From contig NZ_CP136420.1 in NCBI RefSeq assembly GCF_045278715.1, positions 1,178,001-1,242,000 of the forward strand: a DNA stretch of 64,000 nt, read 5' to 3'. A program made the position numbers and the translations under genes. Below are positions 40,637-50,222 of this stretch, one piece after another (within the stretch, counting starts at the first letter, position 1; each line of letters starts with the position of its first letter). Source of the DNA: Neomoorella carbonis. GTDB taxonomy: Bacteria > Bacillota > DSM-521 > Neomoorellales > Neomoorellaceae. Under the pieces are notes generated by a model, which was not told where the DNA came from, searched no databases, and was given only the letters and a program-made list of their open reading frames with translations.

Positions 40637-41251
40637 ATGGGGTACGGGTCGTTAATCATGGTAACCGGGGGGGCCAGGAGCGGCAAAAGCCGCCTGGCTG
40701 AAGAACTGGCTGCTGCCGGGGGCGAAAAAGTAGTCTACCTGGCCACGGCCGTCGTGGGCGATGCGGAAATGGCGGCCCGGGTGGAAATGCACCGGCGCCG
40801 GCGGCCGGCTGCATGGCTGACGGTGGAAGCTCCCCTGGCCGTCACGGAAGCCGTGGCCCGGGAAGGGCGGCGTGCCGGTACCATCCTCCTGGACAGCCTG
40901 GGCATGTGGCTCAGCAACCTTTTGAGCCAGGAGGCAGCAGGAGCAGGAGACAGCTGGGAAAAAAGTACGGCGGTTGTAGAAGCCATCATGGTCAAAGTGA
41001 GGGAACTGGCGGCCGTAGCCCGGCAGGTACCGGCGCGGGTGATTATTGTTACGGAAGAAGCGGGAATGGGGCTCATTCCTCCCTATCCCCTGGGCCGGGT
41101 TTTCCGGGACCTGCTGGGCCTGGCCAACCAGGAGATTGCCCGCCGGGCCGACCAGGTCTACCTGGTGGTGGCCGGCCTGCCCCTGGTTTTAAAGGATAAT
41201 AAGGCTAATGAAGAAAGGTTGTTGGCAGGAACTTCTCCGAAAATACAATAA
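40637..41251 (+). CDS. cobU: Adenosylcobinamide kinase / guanylyltransferase CobU
   Basis: Bifunctional enzyme of 204 residues that phosphorylates adenosylcobinamide and then transfers GMP to give AdoCbi-GDP. P-loop GGARSGKSRLAEELA, the VEMHRRRRP His that carries GMP, and IIVTEEAGMGLIP are diagnostic. First gene of the operon although it acts late, so it may also serve cobinamide salvage. ATG 40637 follows TTAGGAGG. Confidence 0.93.
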   Translation: MGYGSLIMVTGGARSGKSRLAEELAAAGGEKVVYLATAVVGDAEMAARVEMHRRRRPAAWLTVEAPLAVTEAVAREGRRAGTILLDSLGMWLSNLLSQEAAGAGDSWEKSTAVVEAIMVKVRELAAVARQVPARVIIVTEEAGMGLIPPYPLGRVFRDLLGLANQEIARRADQVYLVVAGLPLVLKDNKANEERLLAGTSPKIQ

Positions 41252-41269
41252 AAACTGGAGGAGAAATCG

Positions 41270-42367
41270 TTGCAGAGGGAGTTACGGCGGGGTTATACCA
41301 CAGGTACCTGTGCGGCTGCTGCGGCGAGGGCGGCGGCCATAGCTTTATGGCAGAAACAACTGGTGCGGGAGGTTACCCTTACCCTGCCGCGGGGGGAAAA
41401 GGTAACCCTGCCGGTTACCGTGCACCAGGGTCCGGGTTGGGCCGAGGCAGTGGTGGTCAAAGACGCCGGCGATGACCCTGACGTTACCCACGGGGCTGCC
41501 ATCCACGTCCGCGCCCGGCAATCCGGCCGGGGGTTGACTTTGCGCGGCGGACCCGGCGTCGGGACAGTAACCCGTCCCGGCCTGGCCCTACCGCCCGGGG
41601 AACCGGCCATTAATCCCGTTCCCCGGCAAATGATCGCCGCGGCAGTCGCCGACGTCACCCCGCCCGGCCAGGGCCTGGAGCTGGAAATCAGCATCCCCGG
41701 GGGGGAAGAGCTGGCCCGGCGGACCCTCAACCCCCGCCTGGGGATTGAGGGCGGCCTTTCGATCCTGGGCACTACCGGTTTGGTCGAACCCATGTCCGAA
41801 GAGGCCTACCGTACTTCCCTGATACCGCAAATAGACGTCGCCCTGGCTGCCGGCTGGGAGACCCTCATCCTGACCCCCGGCCGCCTGGGGCAGCGCCAGG
41901 CTGAAGAACGCTATCACCTGCCGGCTGCGGCCATTGTTCTGACCGGCAACTTTATCGGCTACATGCTGGAGGCCTGCGCCGGGCGGGGGGTGAAGCGGGT
42001 GCTCCTGTGGGGGCACGGCGGCAAGCTCATCAAGGTGGCGGGAGGCATCTTTTATACCCACAGCCGCCTGGCCGACGCCCGCCAGGAAATCCTGGCCGCC
42101 TGGGCCGCGGCGCGGGGGGCATCCCCGGAAGCAGTGCGGCAGCTTTTAGAGGTAACTACAGTAGAAGCTGCCCGGGAGATTATCGCCAACGAGGGTCTGG
42201 GGCGAGAGTTCTGGGACACCCTGGCGGCCCGGGCCAGCCGGCGGGCCGAGGACTTTGTCCGTGGTGAGCTCACCGTAGGTACGGTTTTGCTCAGCCTGCA
42301 GGGAGAAATTATGGGTCGGGATGCGGTGGCCCGGCAGATACTGGAGGCGTGGGGCCATGGGAGCTGA
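41270..42367 (+). CDS. cbiD: Cobalt-precorrin-5B C1-methyltransferase CbiD
   Basis: CbiD of 365 residues, the anaerobic-route C-1 methylase. It begins RELRRGYTTGTCAAAAARAA, the family N-terminal signature, with LGIEGGLSILGTTGLVEPMS in the middle and NFIGYMLEAC later. TTG 41270 follows GGAGGAG. Its end overlaps cbiE. Confidence 0.93.
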   Translation: MQRELRRGYTTGTCAAAAARAAAIALWQKQLVREVTLTLPRGEKVTLPVTVHQGPGWAEAVVVKDAGDDPDVTHGAAIHVRARQSGRGLTLRGGPGVGTVTRPGLALPPGEPAINPVPRQMIAAAVADVTPPGQGLELEISIPGGEELARRTLNPRLGIEGGLSILGTTGLVEPMSEEAYRTSLIPQIDVALAAGWETLILTPGRLGQRQAEERYHLPAAAIVLTGNFIGYMLEACAGRGVKRVLLWGHGGKLIKVAGGIFYTHSRLADARQEILAAWAAARGASPEAVRQLLEVTTVEAAREIIANEGLGREFWDTLAARASRRAEDFVRGELTVGTVLLSLQGEIMGRDAVARQILEAWGHGS

Positions 42368-43007
42368 TGGCCGGTGGCTGACCGTCATCGGGGTTGGACC
42401 AGGCAGCCCGGAATACATAACGCCGGCGGCCCGGCGGGCGGCGGCGGCGGCCGAAGTCCTTATCGGCGGCCCCCGGGCTTTGAACCTTTTTCAAGATTTA
42501 GAACGCGAGAAAAGGGTTATCACGGGCGACCTGGAGGGGTTACGCTCCTTTCTGTTGCAGATACGCGGCCGCCCTACGGCCATCCTGGTATCGGGGGATC
42601 CCGGCTTTTACAGCCTCCTCGCGTGGCTCAAGCGCCAGTTTCCCGGCGAAAAAATCAACGTTATCCCCGGCATCAGTTCCGTCCAGCTGGCCTTTGCCCG
42701 CCTGGGGCAGGGCTGGGAAGATGCCGTTTTCTTAAGCTGCCACGGACGCTCCCTGGAGATCCTGGAACCGTACCTGCCCCGGCTGGCGGCCGGGCAAGCG
42801 AGGCTGGCTATACTGACCGGCGGGGCCAACACCCCGGCAGTTATAGGTAAATACCTGTCCGACCACGGCCTGGCCGGTATCAAGCTGTGGGTGGGGATCG
42901 ACCTGGGCGGCAGCCAGGAGCAGACGGCCTGGCTGACGGCGGCCGAACTGGCCCGGCAGCCCTTGACCAGGCCAGGGGTGGTGATAGCCGGTTATGAACC
43001 GGATTAA
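42357..43007 (+). CDS. cbiE: Cobalt-precorrin-7 C5-methyltransferase CbiE
   Basis: Tetrapyrrole methylase of 216 residues with the family SAM motif VIGVGPGSPEYITPAA and VSGDPGFYSLL. It methylates C-5; the C-15 step and decarboxylation are done by CbiT next door (fused as CobL in aerobic pathways). ATG 42357 follows GGAGGCG and overlaps the cbiD stop; a longer frame from 42321 is rejected. Confidence 0.92.
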   Translation: MGADGRWLTVIGVGPGSPEYITPAARRAAAAAEVLIGGPRALNLFQDLEREKRVITGDLEGLRSFLLQIRGRPTAILVSGDPGFYSLLAWLKRQFPGEKINVIPGISSVQLAFARLGQGWEDAVFLSCHGRSLEILEPYLPRLAAGQARLAILTGGANTPAVIGKYLSDHGLAGIKLWVGIDLGGSQEQTAWLTAAELARQPLTRPGVVIAGYEPD

Positions 43008-43602
43008 TTGGCCCTACACTACGCCGGGGATACCCGACCACTGCTTCAGCCGCAGCCAGGTCCCGCTGACGAAAGAGGAAGTCCGGGTCCTAACCCTGGC
43101 CAAAGCCCGTTTGGGACCGGACATGACCGTTTACGATATTGGCGCCGGAACCGGGAGCCTGACCGTGGAAGCGGCCAGGATGGTGGCTCCGGGACAGGTC
43201 CTGGCCGTGGAGGTAAACCCGGAGGCCTGTAACCTGATTCGGGAAAATGTTCAGCGTTTTGGCCTGGATAATGTCCGGCTGGTGGCCGGCAGGGCCCCGG
43301 CGGCCCTGGCGGGTCTGCCGCCGCCGGACCGGGTTTTCATCGGGGGCAGCGGCGGGCACCTGGAAGGGATTTTGCGGGTCTGCCATGAAGTTTTGCGGCC
43401 GGGAGGAATTATCGTCCTCAATGCCATCACCGTCGAGACCTTGAGTACGGCCGTGGCCTTCGGCTATCAGCGGGGCTACCAGGTAGAGGCCCTGGCAGCC
43501 AACCTGGCCCGCCTGGAACCGGCCGGCCGCTACCACATCTGGCGGGCCCTGAATCCCGTATATATAGTGCAGCTGGTGAAGCAATTGCGCCGTGACGAAT
43601 AG
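42994..43602 (+). CDS. cbiT: Cobalt-precorrin-6B C15-methyltransferase (decarboxylating) CbiT
   Basis: Class I SAM methyltransferase of 202 residues. Opens GIPDHCFSRSQVPLTKEEVR, as CbiT does, then SAM motif VYDIGAGTGSLTVEAA and GGSGGHLEGIL. It methylates C-15 and removes the C-12 acetate carboxyl. ATG 42994 overlaps cbiE by 14 nt. Confidence 0.93.
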   Translation: MNRINWPYTTPGIPDHCFSRSQVPLTKEEVRVLTLAKARLGPDMTVYDIGAGTGSLTVEAARMVAPGQVLAVEVNPEACNLIRENVQRFGLDNVRLVAGRAPAALAGLPPPDRVFIGGSGGHLEGILRVCHEVLRPGGIIVLNAITVETLSTAVAFGYQRGYQVEALAANLARLEPAGRYHIWRALNPVYIVQLVKQLRRDE

Positions 43603-43611
43603 GAGGCAGGA

Positions 43612-44328
43612 GTGGTGAGTGGAACCCTCTACGGCCTCGGGGTTGGACCGGGGGATCCGGACCTGCTGACCCTGAAGGCTAAAGCCATTTTAGAGCAGGT
43701 ACCGGTCCTGGCGGTACCGGTTTCCCAGCGGGGCGAGGAAAGCCTGGCCCTGCAGGTGGTCAGGCCTTTTATCAGGCCCGGCCAGGAAATACTGAACCTC
43801 TTCATGCCCATGACCCATGACCGGGCGTACCTGGAACGCTCGTGGGATGCAGCGGCAGCGGAACTTTTGGCCATCCTTACCGCCGGTAAGGATGTCGCCT
43901 TCCTGACCCTTGGAGATGCCTCCCTGTACAGCACCTACAGCTATTTAATGCAACGCTTGCAAAAACTCAAGCCGGATTTAAAAATTGTTACCGTTCCCGG
44001 GATCACCTCCTTTGCCGCGGCAGCGGCCAGGTTGAATGTCCCCCTGGCGGTAGGGGACGAACCCCTGGCCGTTATCCCGGCCCTCAAGGACCCGGCCAGT
44101 TTAAAGGAATACCTCTCCCTTTTTCCCAATCTTGTCTTAATGAAAGTCGCCCGCCGCTATGACGCCATCGTTACCGTGCTGGAGGAGGCGGGCGTGGCCG
44201 GGCAGTCGTTCCTGGCCAGCCGCTGCGGCCAGGCCGGGGAGAGCTTCAGCCGGGACCTGGTAGCCGAAAAGGGTAAGAAGCAGGATTACCTGTCGTTGAT
44301 TATTGTCAAAGGAGCGGGGCAGGCATGA
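43612..44328 (+). CDS. cbiL: Cobalt-precorrin-2 C20-methyltransferase CbiL
   Basis: Tetrapyrrole methylase of 238 residues, starting GTLYGLGVGPGDPDLLTLKA, with LTLGDASLYSTYSYLMQRL. It performs the C-20 methylation that commits cobalt-precorrin-2 to corrin synthesis. GTG 43612 or 43615 behind AGGAGGCAGGAG. Overlaps cbiF by 4 nt. Confidence 0.92.
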   Translation: MVSGTLYGLGVGPGDPDLLTLKAKAILEQVPVLAVPVSQRGEESLALQVVRPFIRPGQEILNLFMPMTHDRAYLERSWDAAAAELLAILTAGKDVAFLTLGDASLYSTYSYLMQRLQKLKPDLKIVTVPGITSFAAAAARLNVPLAVGDEPLAVIPALKDPASLKEYLSLFPNLVLMKVARRYDAIVTVLEEAGVAGQSFLASRCGQAGESFSRDLVAEKGKKQDYLSLIIVKGAGQA

Positions 44329-45089
44329 AGGTTTATTTTGTCGGGGCCGGGCCGGGAGACCCGGAGCTGATTACCGTCAAGGGGCGCCGTCTTTTAGAGG
44401 AAGCCGGGGTCATTATCTATGCCGGCTCCCTGGTGAACCCGGAAATTTTAAAGTATGCGCCGCCGGGAGCCAAGCTGTATAACAGCGCTTCCCTCACCCT
44501 GGAAGAAGTCCTGGCCATCATGCAGGAGGCGGTAGCCAGAGGCGAAAAGGTGGTCCGCCTGCATACGGGCGATCCTTCCCTGTACGGGGCCATCCAGGAG
44601 CAGATGGACGCCCTGGAGGGGCTGGGTATACCTTATGAGATCGTGCCCGGCGTCAGCTCCTTTGCGGCGGCGGCAGCCGCCGTCAGGAGGGAATTTACCC
44701 TGCCGGGAATAAGCCAGACGGTGATCCTCACCCGGCGGGCCGGCCGCACCCCGGTGCCCGCAGGGGAAAGCCTGCCCGATTTAAGCCGCCACCGCGCCAG
44801 CCTGTGCCTTTTCCTCAGCAGCCAGGACCTGGCGGCGGCAGCGGCCGAGCTGGCCCGGGGATATGGGGAAAATACCCCGGCGGCAGTAGTCTACAAGGCC
44901 TCCTGGCCGGAAGAAAAGATTATCCATGGTACGCTGGGGGATATTGCCGCTAGAAGCAGGGAGGCGGGCATTGACCGGACGGCCCTGCTCCTGGTCGGCG
45001 ATTTTCTGGCCGGCAGCTACCAGCGCTCCTGCCTGTACAACCCGGCCTTCAGCCACGGCTACCGCGAGGCTAAGACACCCCATGACTGA
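44325..45089 (+). CDS. cbiF: Cobalt-precorrin-4 C11-methyltransferase CbiF
   Basis: Tetrapyrrole methylase of 254 residues: YFVGAGPGDPELITVKG, IIYAGSLVNPEIL and LHTGDPSLYGAIQEQMDAL match CbiF/CobM. It methylates C-11 after ring contraction. Ends HD then TGA, overlapping the cbiG ATG. Confidence 0.94.
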   Translation: MKVYFVGAGPGDPELITVKGRRLLEEAGVIIYAGSLVNPEILKYAPPGAKLYNSASLTLEEVLAIMQEAVARGEKVVRLHTGDPSLYGAIQEQMDALEGLGIPYEIVPGVSSFAAAAAAVRREFTLPGISQTVILTRRAGRTPVPAGESLPDLSRHRASLCLFLSSQDLAAAAAELARGYGENTPAAVVYKASWPEEKIIHGTLGDIAARSREAGIDRTALLLVGDFLAGSYQRSCLYNPAFSHGYREAKTPHD

Positions 45090-46173
45090 AGGACAGGGAA
45101 TAGCCATTGTCACCCTGACCCGGCCCGGTTTCCAGACGGCCCTGCAGCTGGCCCGTTCTTTACCGGCGGGGACGACTATCTTTATCCCGGCCGGCCTGGT
45201 TCCAAGGGCAGGGGCCGGTGAAGGGGACCCGTTCAAAGTAGTGCCGTATGCGGGGCCTTTATCGCCGTTCCTGGGGCGGATTTTTCACCAGTACCGCGGG
45301 TTAATCCTCATTATGGCTGCCGGCATTGCCGTGCGGGCTTTGAGCCCCCACCTTGTTTCCAAAAAAGCAGATCCGGCCGTGGTGGTGGTGGACGTGGGGG
45401 GTAAATACGCCATCAGCCTCCTTTCCGGCCACCTGGGCGGGGCCAATGAACTGGCCCGCAGGGTGGCGGCGCTGCTGGGCGGCCAGGCGGTTATTACCAC
45501 CGCCAGCGAAGTGCAGGGGCTGCCCCCCCTGGACCTGGTGGCCCGGGAGTTGAACATGAGTGTCTGGCCGGCAGCCGCCTTTACCAGGGTGATGGCAGCC
45601 CTGGTCAACGGCGAGCCAGTCGATTTGCTGGTAGAAAAGCCTTTACTCAAGTCCCTGGAGGAGGCCCTGCCCGCCTTAAGGCCCCGTCTCCTTGAAGCCT
45701 GTCCAGCAGGAGGGGAAGACAGGGCCGGAATTATGGTTACCTGGCGGCGCCTGCCCCTGCCGGGCCCGCGGTGGGTTTACTGGCGGCCCCGGGTAATCAG
45801 CGCCGGTATCGGCTGCCGCCGCGGCGTATCTGCCGGTACCATCCTCTACGCCCTGGGCCTGGCCCTGCGGGAAGCGGGCCTCAGCCGCCGGAGTCTAGCA
45901 GCCCTGGCCAGCGTTGATTTTAAGGGCGGGGAACCGGGCCTGCAGGGGGCTGCCGCCCGCCTTGGTGTACAGCTCCTTACCTTTACGCCCCGGCAGCTGA
46001 CGGACTGCCTGGAACGTCAACCCCATTTGCATCGTTCGGAAAGGGTTAGGCGGTACGTTGGCATCCCCGGCGTTTGCGAGCCGGCGGCAATCCTGGCTGC
46101 AGGAGAGGGGGAATTGATATGTCCCAAAAGGAGTTACCGGGGAGTGACAGTAGCCCTGGCCCTGGGGAGATAA
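45082..46173 (+). CDS. cbiG: Cobalt-precorrin-5A hydrolase CbiG
   Basis: CbiG of 363 residues, which opens the delta-lactone and releases acetaldehyde after ring contraction. Central IMAAGIAVRALSPHL and LLSGHLGGANELAR, and C-terminal GIGCRRGVSAGTILYAL are characteristic. ATG 45082 overlaps the cbiF stop. The open frame continues upstream to 44926, but that part reads through cbiF and is not counted. Confidence 0.92.
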   Translation: MTEGQGIAIVTLTRPGFQTALQLARSLPAGTTIFIPAGLVPRAGAGEGDPFKVVPYAGPLSPFLGRIFHQYRGLILIMAAGIAVRALSPHLVSKKADPAVVVVDVGGKYAISLLSGHLGGANELARRVAALLGGQAVITTASEVQGLPPLDLVARELNMSVWPAAAFTRVMAALVNGEPVDLLVEKPLLKSLEEALPALRPRLLEACPAGGEDRAGIMVTWRRLPLPGPRWVYWRPRVISAGIGCRRGVSAGTILYALGLALREAGLSRRSLAALASVDFKGGEPGLQGAAARLGVQLLTFTPRQLTDCLERQPHLHRSERVRRYVGIPGVCEPAAILAAGEGELICPKRSYRGVTVALALGR

Positions 46174-46898
46174 TGGTCGTCGGCCTGGGGCCGGGCCGGG
46201 AGGAAGAAATGACGCCCCGCGCCCGGCAGGCCCTGGCCCGGGCGGAAGTAATCGTCGGTTACCGCACGTATATTGATTTAATAGCCTCCCAGACAGCCGG
46301 GCGGGAGGTAGTGGTTACCGGCATGACGGGGGAAGTAGCCCGGTGCCGGGAAGCCGTCGCCCGGGCTGCTGCCGGGGCCCGCGTGGCCGTTATTTCCAGC
46401 GGCGATCCCGGTGTCTACGGTATGGCCGGATTGATTCTGGAAGTTCTGGCCGAACACCCCCGGGGGAAAGAAATAACGGTGAGGGTTATTCCCGGGGTGA
46501 CGGCAGCCACCGCCGCGGCAGCCGTCCTGGGAGCGCCCCTGATGCATGACTTCGCCGTCATCAGCCTGAGCGACCGTTTGACCCCCTGGGAGGTTATCGC
46601 CCGGCGCCTTGAGCTCGCAGCAGCGGCTGATTTCGTCCTGGTCCTGTACAATCCCCGCAGCCACGGCCGTCCCGATCACCTCCGCCGCGCCCGGGATATT
46701 ATCCTCCAGTACCGCCGGCCGTCCACGCCGGTAGGGGTGGTACGTAACGCCGGCCGGGAGGGAGAAGAAGTCTGGATCCGCGACCTGGCCACTTTCCTGG
46801 AACTACCGGTAGATATGGTCAGCACGGTCATCATCGGCAACAGCCAGACCAGGGTGCTGGATGGCCGCCTGGTGACACCCCGGGGGTACCGGCTGTGA
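46119..46898 (+). CDS. cbiH: Cobalt-precorrin-3B C17-methyltransferase CbiH
   Basis: Tetrapyrrole methylase of 259 residues (CbiH/CobJ). VVGLGPGREEEMTPRARQAL, VIVGYRTYIDLI and SSGDPGVYGMAGL are typical. It methylates C-17 and drives ring contraction. ATG 46119 follows AGGAGAGGGGG; a frame starting at 46074 reads through cbiG. Confidence 0.93.
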   Translation: MSQKELPGSDSSPGPGEIMVVGLGPGREEEMTPRARQALARAEVIVGYRTYIDLIASQTAGREVVVTGMTGEVARCREAVARAAAGARVAVISSGDPGVYGMAGLILEVLAEHPRGKEITVRVIPGVTAATAAAAVLGAPLMHDFAVISLSDRLTPWEVIARRLELAAAADFVLVLYNPRSHGRPDHLRRARDIILQYRRPSTPVGVVRNAGREGEEVWIRDLATFLELPVDMVSTVIIGNSQTRVLDGRLVTPRGYRL

Positions 46899-47653
46899 TT
46901 CTGGTACTGGCCGGGACGGCCGACGCCAGGGGAGTTATCGGCACTTTAAAGGCCGAAGGCTACCGGGTGGCAGCCAGCGCTGTTTCAGGGTACGGGGCCA
47001 GGCTGGCCAGGGAGGCTGGAGCCGATTTGGTCCACGAAGGACCCCTGGGGGAAGAAGACCTGCTGGCCTTTTTAAAGGACCACGGCGTCAGGGCGGTGAT
47101 TGACGCCACCCATCCCTTCGCCACCGCCATTACCGGTGCAGCCCGGCAGGCCTGCCGCACCCTGGGGCTGCCCTATTTCCGTTACCGCCGGCCGGAGGTT
47201 AAATTGCCTTCCCACCCGGCTCTGCTGCCGGCCGCTAGTTTTGAGGAAGCGGCGGCACTGGCCTCCCGGGGACAGGTAATATTTCTAACCACCGGCACGC
47301 GTCACCTGGAGTGCTTTACCACGGCACCGGCTCTGGCCGGCAAGAGGCTCGTTGTCCGGGTGCTGCCGGAGGAGACTTCCCTGGCCCGGTGCCGCCAGCT
47401 GGGCATCTGGCCGGGGGATATCGTGGCCATCCAGGGTCCCTGCAGTTATGAGTTAAACCAGGCCCTTTACCGGCAGTTCAAAGCCGATGTAGTTGTAACC
47501 AAGGACAGCGGCACCACCGGCGGGGTGGTAGAAAAAATCCAGGCCGCCCTGGACCTGGGGCTAACGGTCGTCGTCATCCGCCGCCCGCCGGAGCCTGACA
47601 GCTTGCCGCTGGCAGAGATCATCCCTATGCTGGGAGAAGCGCTGGAGAGATAA
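46895..47653 (+). CDS. cbiJ: Cobalt-precorrin-6A reductase CbiJ
   Basis: NAD(P)H-dependent reductase of 252 residues (CbiJ/CobK). Starts ILVLAGTADARGVIGTLKAE; VIDATHPFATAITGAA and VVTKDSGTTGG are conserved. It reduces the C18-C19 double bond. GTG 46895 overlaps the cbiH stop (GTGA). Confidence 0.92.
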   Translation: MILVLAGTADARGVIGTLKAEGYRVAASAVSGYGARLAREAGADLVHEGPLGEEDLLAFLKDHGVRAVIDATHPFATAITGAARQACRTLGLPYFRYRRPEVKLPSHPALLPAASFEEAAALASRGQVIFLTTGTRHLECFTTAPALAGKRLVVRVLPEETSLARCRQLGIWPGDIVAIQGPCSYELNQALYRQFKADVVVTKDSGTTGGVVEKIQAALDLGLTVVVIRRPPEPDSLPLAEIIPMLGEALER

Positions 47654-47666
47654 GGAGAGGGTAACA

Positions 47667-48050
47667 ATGGGCACGGGTATTATTTTACTGGGCCACGGCA
47701 GCCGCATACCGGAGGCCAACGAGCACCTAAAACTCCTGGCGGCCCAGGTAAAGGAAATGCTGGGGGGGATGCGGGTACAGCCCTGCTATATGATGCGCAC
47801 CCACCCGGATCTCATGGAAGGGATTACCATGCTGGTGGAAGAAGGCCTGCAGAAAATTATTGTGATACCAATGTTCTTCTGCAACGGCCTCCATGTCCAG
47901 CGGGACATTCCCGAGCTGCTGGAGGCGGCCCGGAAGCGTTTCCCGGACACTACCTTGATCTATGGCACCAACCTGGGCGCCGACCGCAGAATCGCCGAGG
48001 TTATTGTCGAGCGCATCCAGGAGGTGGCCCCCGGTGTCGTATCTGCATGA
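47667..48050 (+). CDS. cbiX: Sirohydrochlorin cobaltochelatase, short type (CbiX-S)
   Basis: Short cobaltochelatase of 127 residues, one domain, with catalytic histidines H10 (LLGHGSR) and H76 (CNGLHVQRDIP). It inserts cobalt into sirohydrochlorin, the first dedicated step. The single-domain CbiX-S form functions as a dimer and is thought to resemble the ancestor of the double-length CbiX/CbiK enzymes. ATG 47667 follows AAGGAGAGGG. Confidence 0.88.
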   Translation: MGTGIILLGHGSRIPEANEHLKLLAAQVKEMLGGMRVQPCYMMRTHPDLMEGITMLVEEGLQKIIVIPMFFCNGLHVQRDIPELLEAARKRFPDTTLIYGTNLGADRRIAEVIVERIQEVAPGVVSA

Positions 48051-48672
48051 TCCCCGGGCCATTGAGGCCCACAGCCGGGAGATCATAGCGGCCCGGGTGG
48101 GGGATCTCGGCCTGGGGCGCGGGGAAAGGGCTATTGTAACCAGGATCATCCATGCCACCGGTGACCTGGATTATGCCCGGCTGGTAGTCATTCACCCCCG
48201 GCTGGTTGAGACAGCGACGGCGGCCCTGCGTGGGGGGGCGGATATCATCACCGATATCGAAATGGTGCGCCAGGGGATCAGCAGCCAGTTGCTGGCCCGG
48301 GGCGGCGGCCGGGTAATCTGTGCCATCCGGGAAAAGGAGGTCATCGAGGCAGCAGCAGCCAGGGGGGTGACCAGGGCCATGGCGGCCATGGAATACCTGG
48401 CGCCCCGGATGGCGGGAGCCGTTGTGGCCATCGGCAATGCCCCCACGGCCCTTTTCCGCCTGCTGGAATTGATGGCCGCCGGCCGGGCGGCGCCGGCGGC
48501 CGTAATCGGCACGCCGGTGGGTTTCGTGGGAGCGGCGGAAGCCAAAGCGGCCCTGGAAACAGCCGGCATACCCTTTGTCACCGTCCGGGGTACCAGGGGC
48601 GGCAGCACGGTGGCGGTTGCCGCCGTCAATGCCCTGCTGCACCTGACCTGGGACGGGGAAGGTGACCATTAA
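48034..48672 (+). CDS. cbiC: Cobalt-precorrin-8 methylmutase CbiC
   Basis: Mutase of 212 residues moving the C-11 methyl to C-12 and giving cobyrinic acid. The catalytic His is in TRIIHATGDLDYARL; VGFVGAAEAK and VRGTRGGSTVAVAAVNALL are conserved. GTG 48034 lies 7 nt after GGAGGTGG inside cbiX; the longer frame from 47962 is rejected. Confidence 0.93.
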   Translation: MSYLHDPRAIEAHSREIIAARVGDLGLGRGERAIVTRIIHATGDLDYARLVVIHPRLVETATAALRGGADIITDIEMVRQGISSQLLARGGGRVICAIREKEVIEAAAARGVTRAMAAMEYLAPRMAGAVVAIGNAPTALFRLLELMAAGRAAPAAVIGTPVGFVGAAEAKAALETAGIPFVTVRGTRGGSTVAVAAVNALLHLTWDGEGDH

Positions 48673-50222
48673 TGGCCCGGGCAGTTATGCTCCAGGGGAC
48701 CAGTTCCAATGTCGGCAAGAGTGTCCTGGCGGCGGCCCTGTGCCGGATTTTTTACCGCGCCGGCTACCGGGTTGCTCCCTTTAAGTCCCAGAACATGGCC
48801 CTCAACTCCGGCGCTACCCCGGACGGTGGCGAAATGGGGCGCGCCCAGCTGGTGCAGGCTTATGCGGCCGGGGTGCAGCCGCGGGTGGAAATGAACCCGG
48901 TCCTGCTTAAACCTACGGCCCACGCCCGCTCCCAGGTAATCCTCCTGGGACGGCCGGTGGGCAACCTGGGGGCCCGGGAGTATCACGGGAACTTTAACCA
49001 GGAGCTGTGGCGCCACGTCGAGGCGGCTTATGCCACCCTGGCCAGGGAATTTGAGGTTATCGTCATTGAAGGTGCCGGCAGCCCGGCGGAAGTTAATCTT
49101 AAAGCCGGGGAAATCGCCAATATGCGGGTGGCCAAAATGGCCGGGGCACCGGTGCTCCTGGTGGCCGATATCGACCGCGGCGGCGCCCTGGCGGCCATTG
49201 TCGGGACCCTGGAACTCCTGGACCCCGACGAGAGGGAGCTGGTGGCCGGGTTGATTATTAACAAGTTCCGGGGCGATATGGATTTGCTGCAGCCGGCCCT
49301 GGATTTTCTGGAAAGGAAGACCGGCAAGCCCGTCCTGGGAGTTATACCCTTCCTGGCCCACGGCCTACCGGAAGAAGATTCCGTGGTCCTGGAAGGAACA
49401 TCCGGCCGTCCCACCGCTCCCGGCGAGGTGGAAATAGCCGTAATCAAGCTCCCGTGTATTGCCAACTTTACCGACTTTGACGCCCTGGCACGGGAAGACG
49501 GCGTTAACCTGCGCTATGTAGAGGATAAATGTGTCCTCGGGAAACCGGATCTCATCATCCTACCGGGCAGCAAAAACACCATCGGCGACCTTTTATGGCT
49601 GCGGCAGCGGGGCCTGGAGGAGGCCATCAAAGAACTGGCGGGGCAGGGGACCCCGGTGGTGGGCATCTGCGGCGGCTACCAGATGCTGGGCCGGGAGATC
49701 GCCGACCCCGACCATGTGGAGACTGACCACGACGGCATCGCCGGGCTGGGCCTCTTACCGGTGCGGACGGTATTTCAACCTACCAAGGCCACCAACCTGG
49801 TACAGGGACGGGTAACAGGTACGGGACCTTTCCTGGGGCCGCTGCACGGCCTGGAAGTAAAAGGATACGAGATCCATATGGGGGCCAGTTACCTGGTGGG
49901 AGGCCGGCCGGCCTTTAAAATTACCCGGCGCGGGAACAACCCGGTCGACATTGACGACGGGGCGCAAAGTCCTGACGGGCTGGTCTGGGGTACCTATATC
50001 CACGGTATCTGGGACAACGATCCCTTCCGCCACCGGGTACTGGCCGCTTTAAGGGCCAGGCGCGGCCTGCCGGCCAGGGAAAGCGGTCTGGACTTCGACG
50101 CTGACCAGGAGCGCCGTTTTGATGCCCTGGCTGCCGCGGTGGCCAGGCATTTAGATCTGAAACGATTGGCGGCGATCATGGGTCTGGACCGGCCCCTGGC
50201 AGGTGACGGCCTTGGAGCCTAG
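48672..50222 (+). CDS. cbiP: Cobyric acid synthase CbiP
   Basis: Glutamine-dependent amidase of 516 residues adding four amides (b, d, e, g). The N-terminal ATPase domain opens VMLQGTSSNVGKSVLAAALC; the C-terminal class I-like amidotransferase has the Cys in VGICGGYQMLG and the His in YIHGIWDND. ATG overlaps the cbiC stop (TAATG). Confidence 0.95.
   Translation: MARAVMLQGTSSNVGKSVLAAALCRIFYRAGYRVAPFKSQNMALNSGATPDGGEMGRAQLVQAYAAGVQPRVEMNPVLLKPTAHARSQVILLGRPVGNLGAREYHGNFNQELWRHVEAAYATLAREFEVIVIEGAGSPAEVNLKAGEIANMRVAKMAGAPVLLVADIDRGGALAAIVGTLELLDPDERELVAGLIINKFRGDMDLLQPALDFLERKTGKPVLGVIPFLAHGLPEEDSVVLEGTSGRPTAPGEVEIAVIKLPCIANFTDFDALAREDGVNLRYVEDKCVLGKPDLIILPGSKNTIGDLLWLRQRGLEEAIKELAGQGTPVVGICGGYQMLGREIADPDHVETDHDGIAGLGLLPVRTVFQPTKATNLVQGRVTGTGPFLGPLHGLEVKGYEIHMGASYLVGGRPAFKITRRGNNPVDIDDGAQSPDGLVWGTYIHGIWDNDPFRHRVLAALRARRGLPARESGLDFDADQERRFDALAAAVARHLDLKRLAAIMGLDRPLAGDGLGA

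Noticed and set aside
44926..45081. N-terminal extension of CbiG
   Set aside because: The frame reads through cbiF with no homology; the family start and a stop/start overlap lie at 45082.
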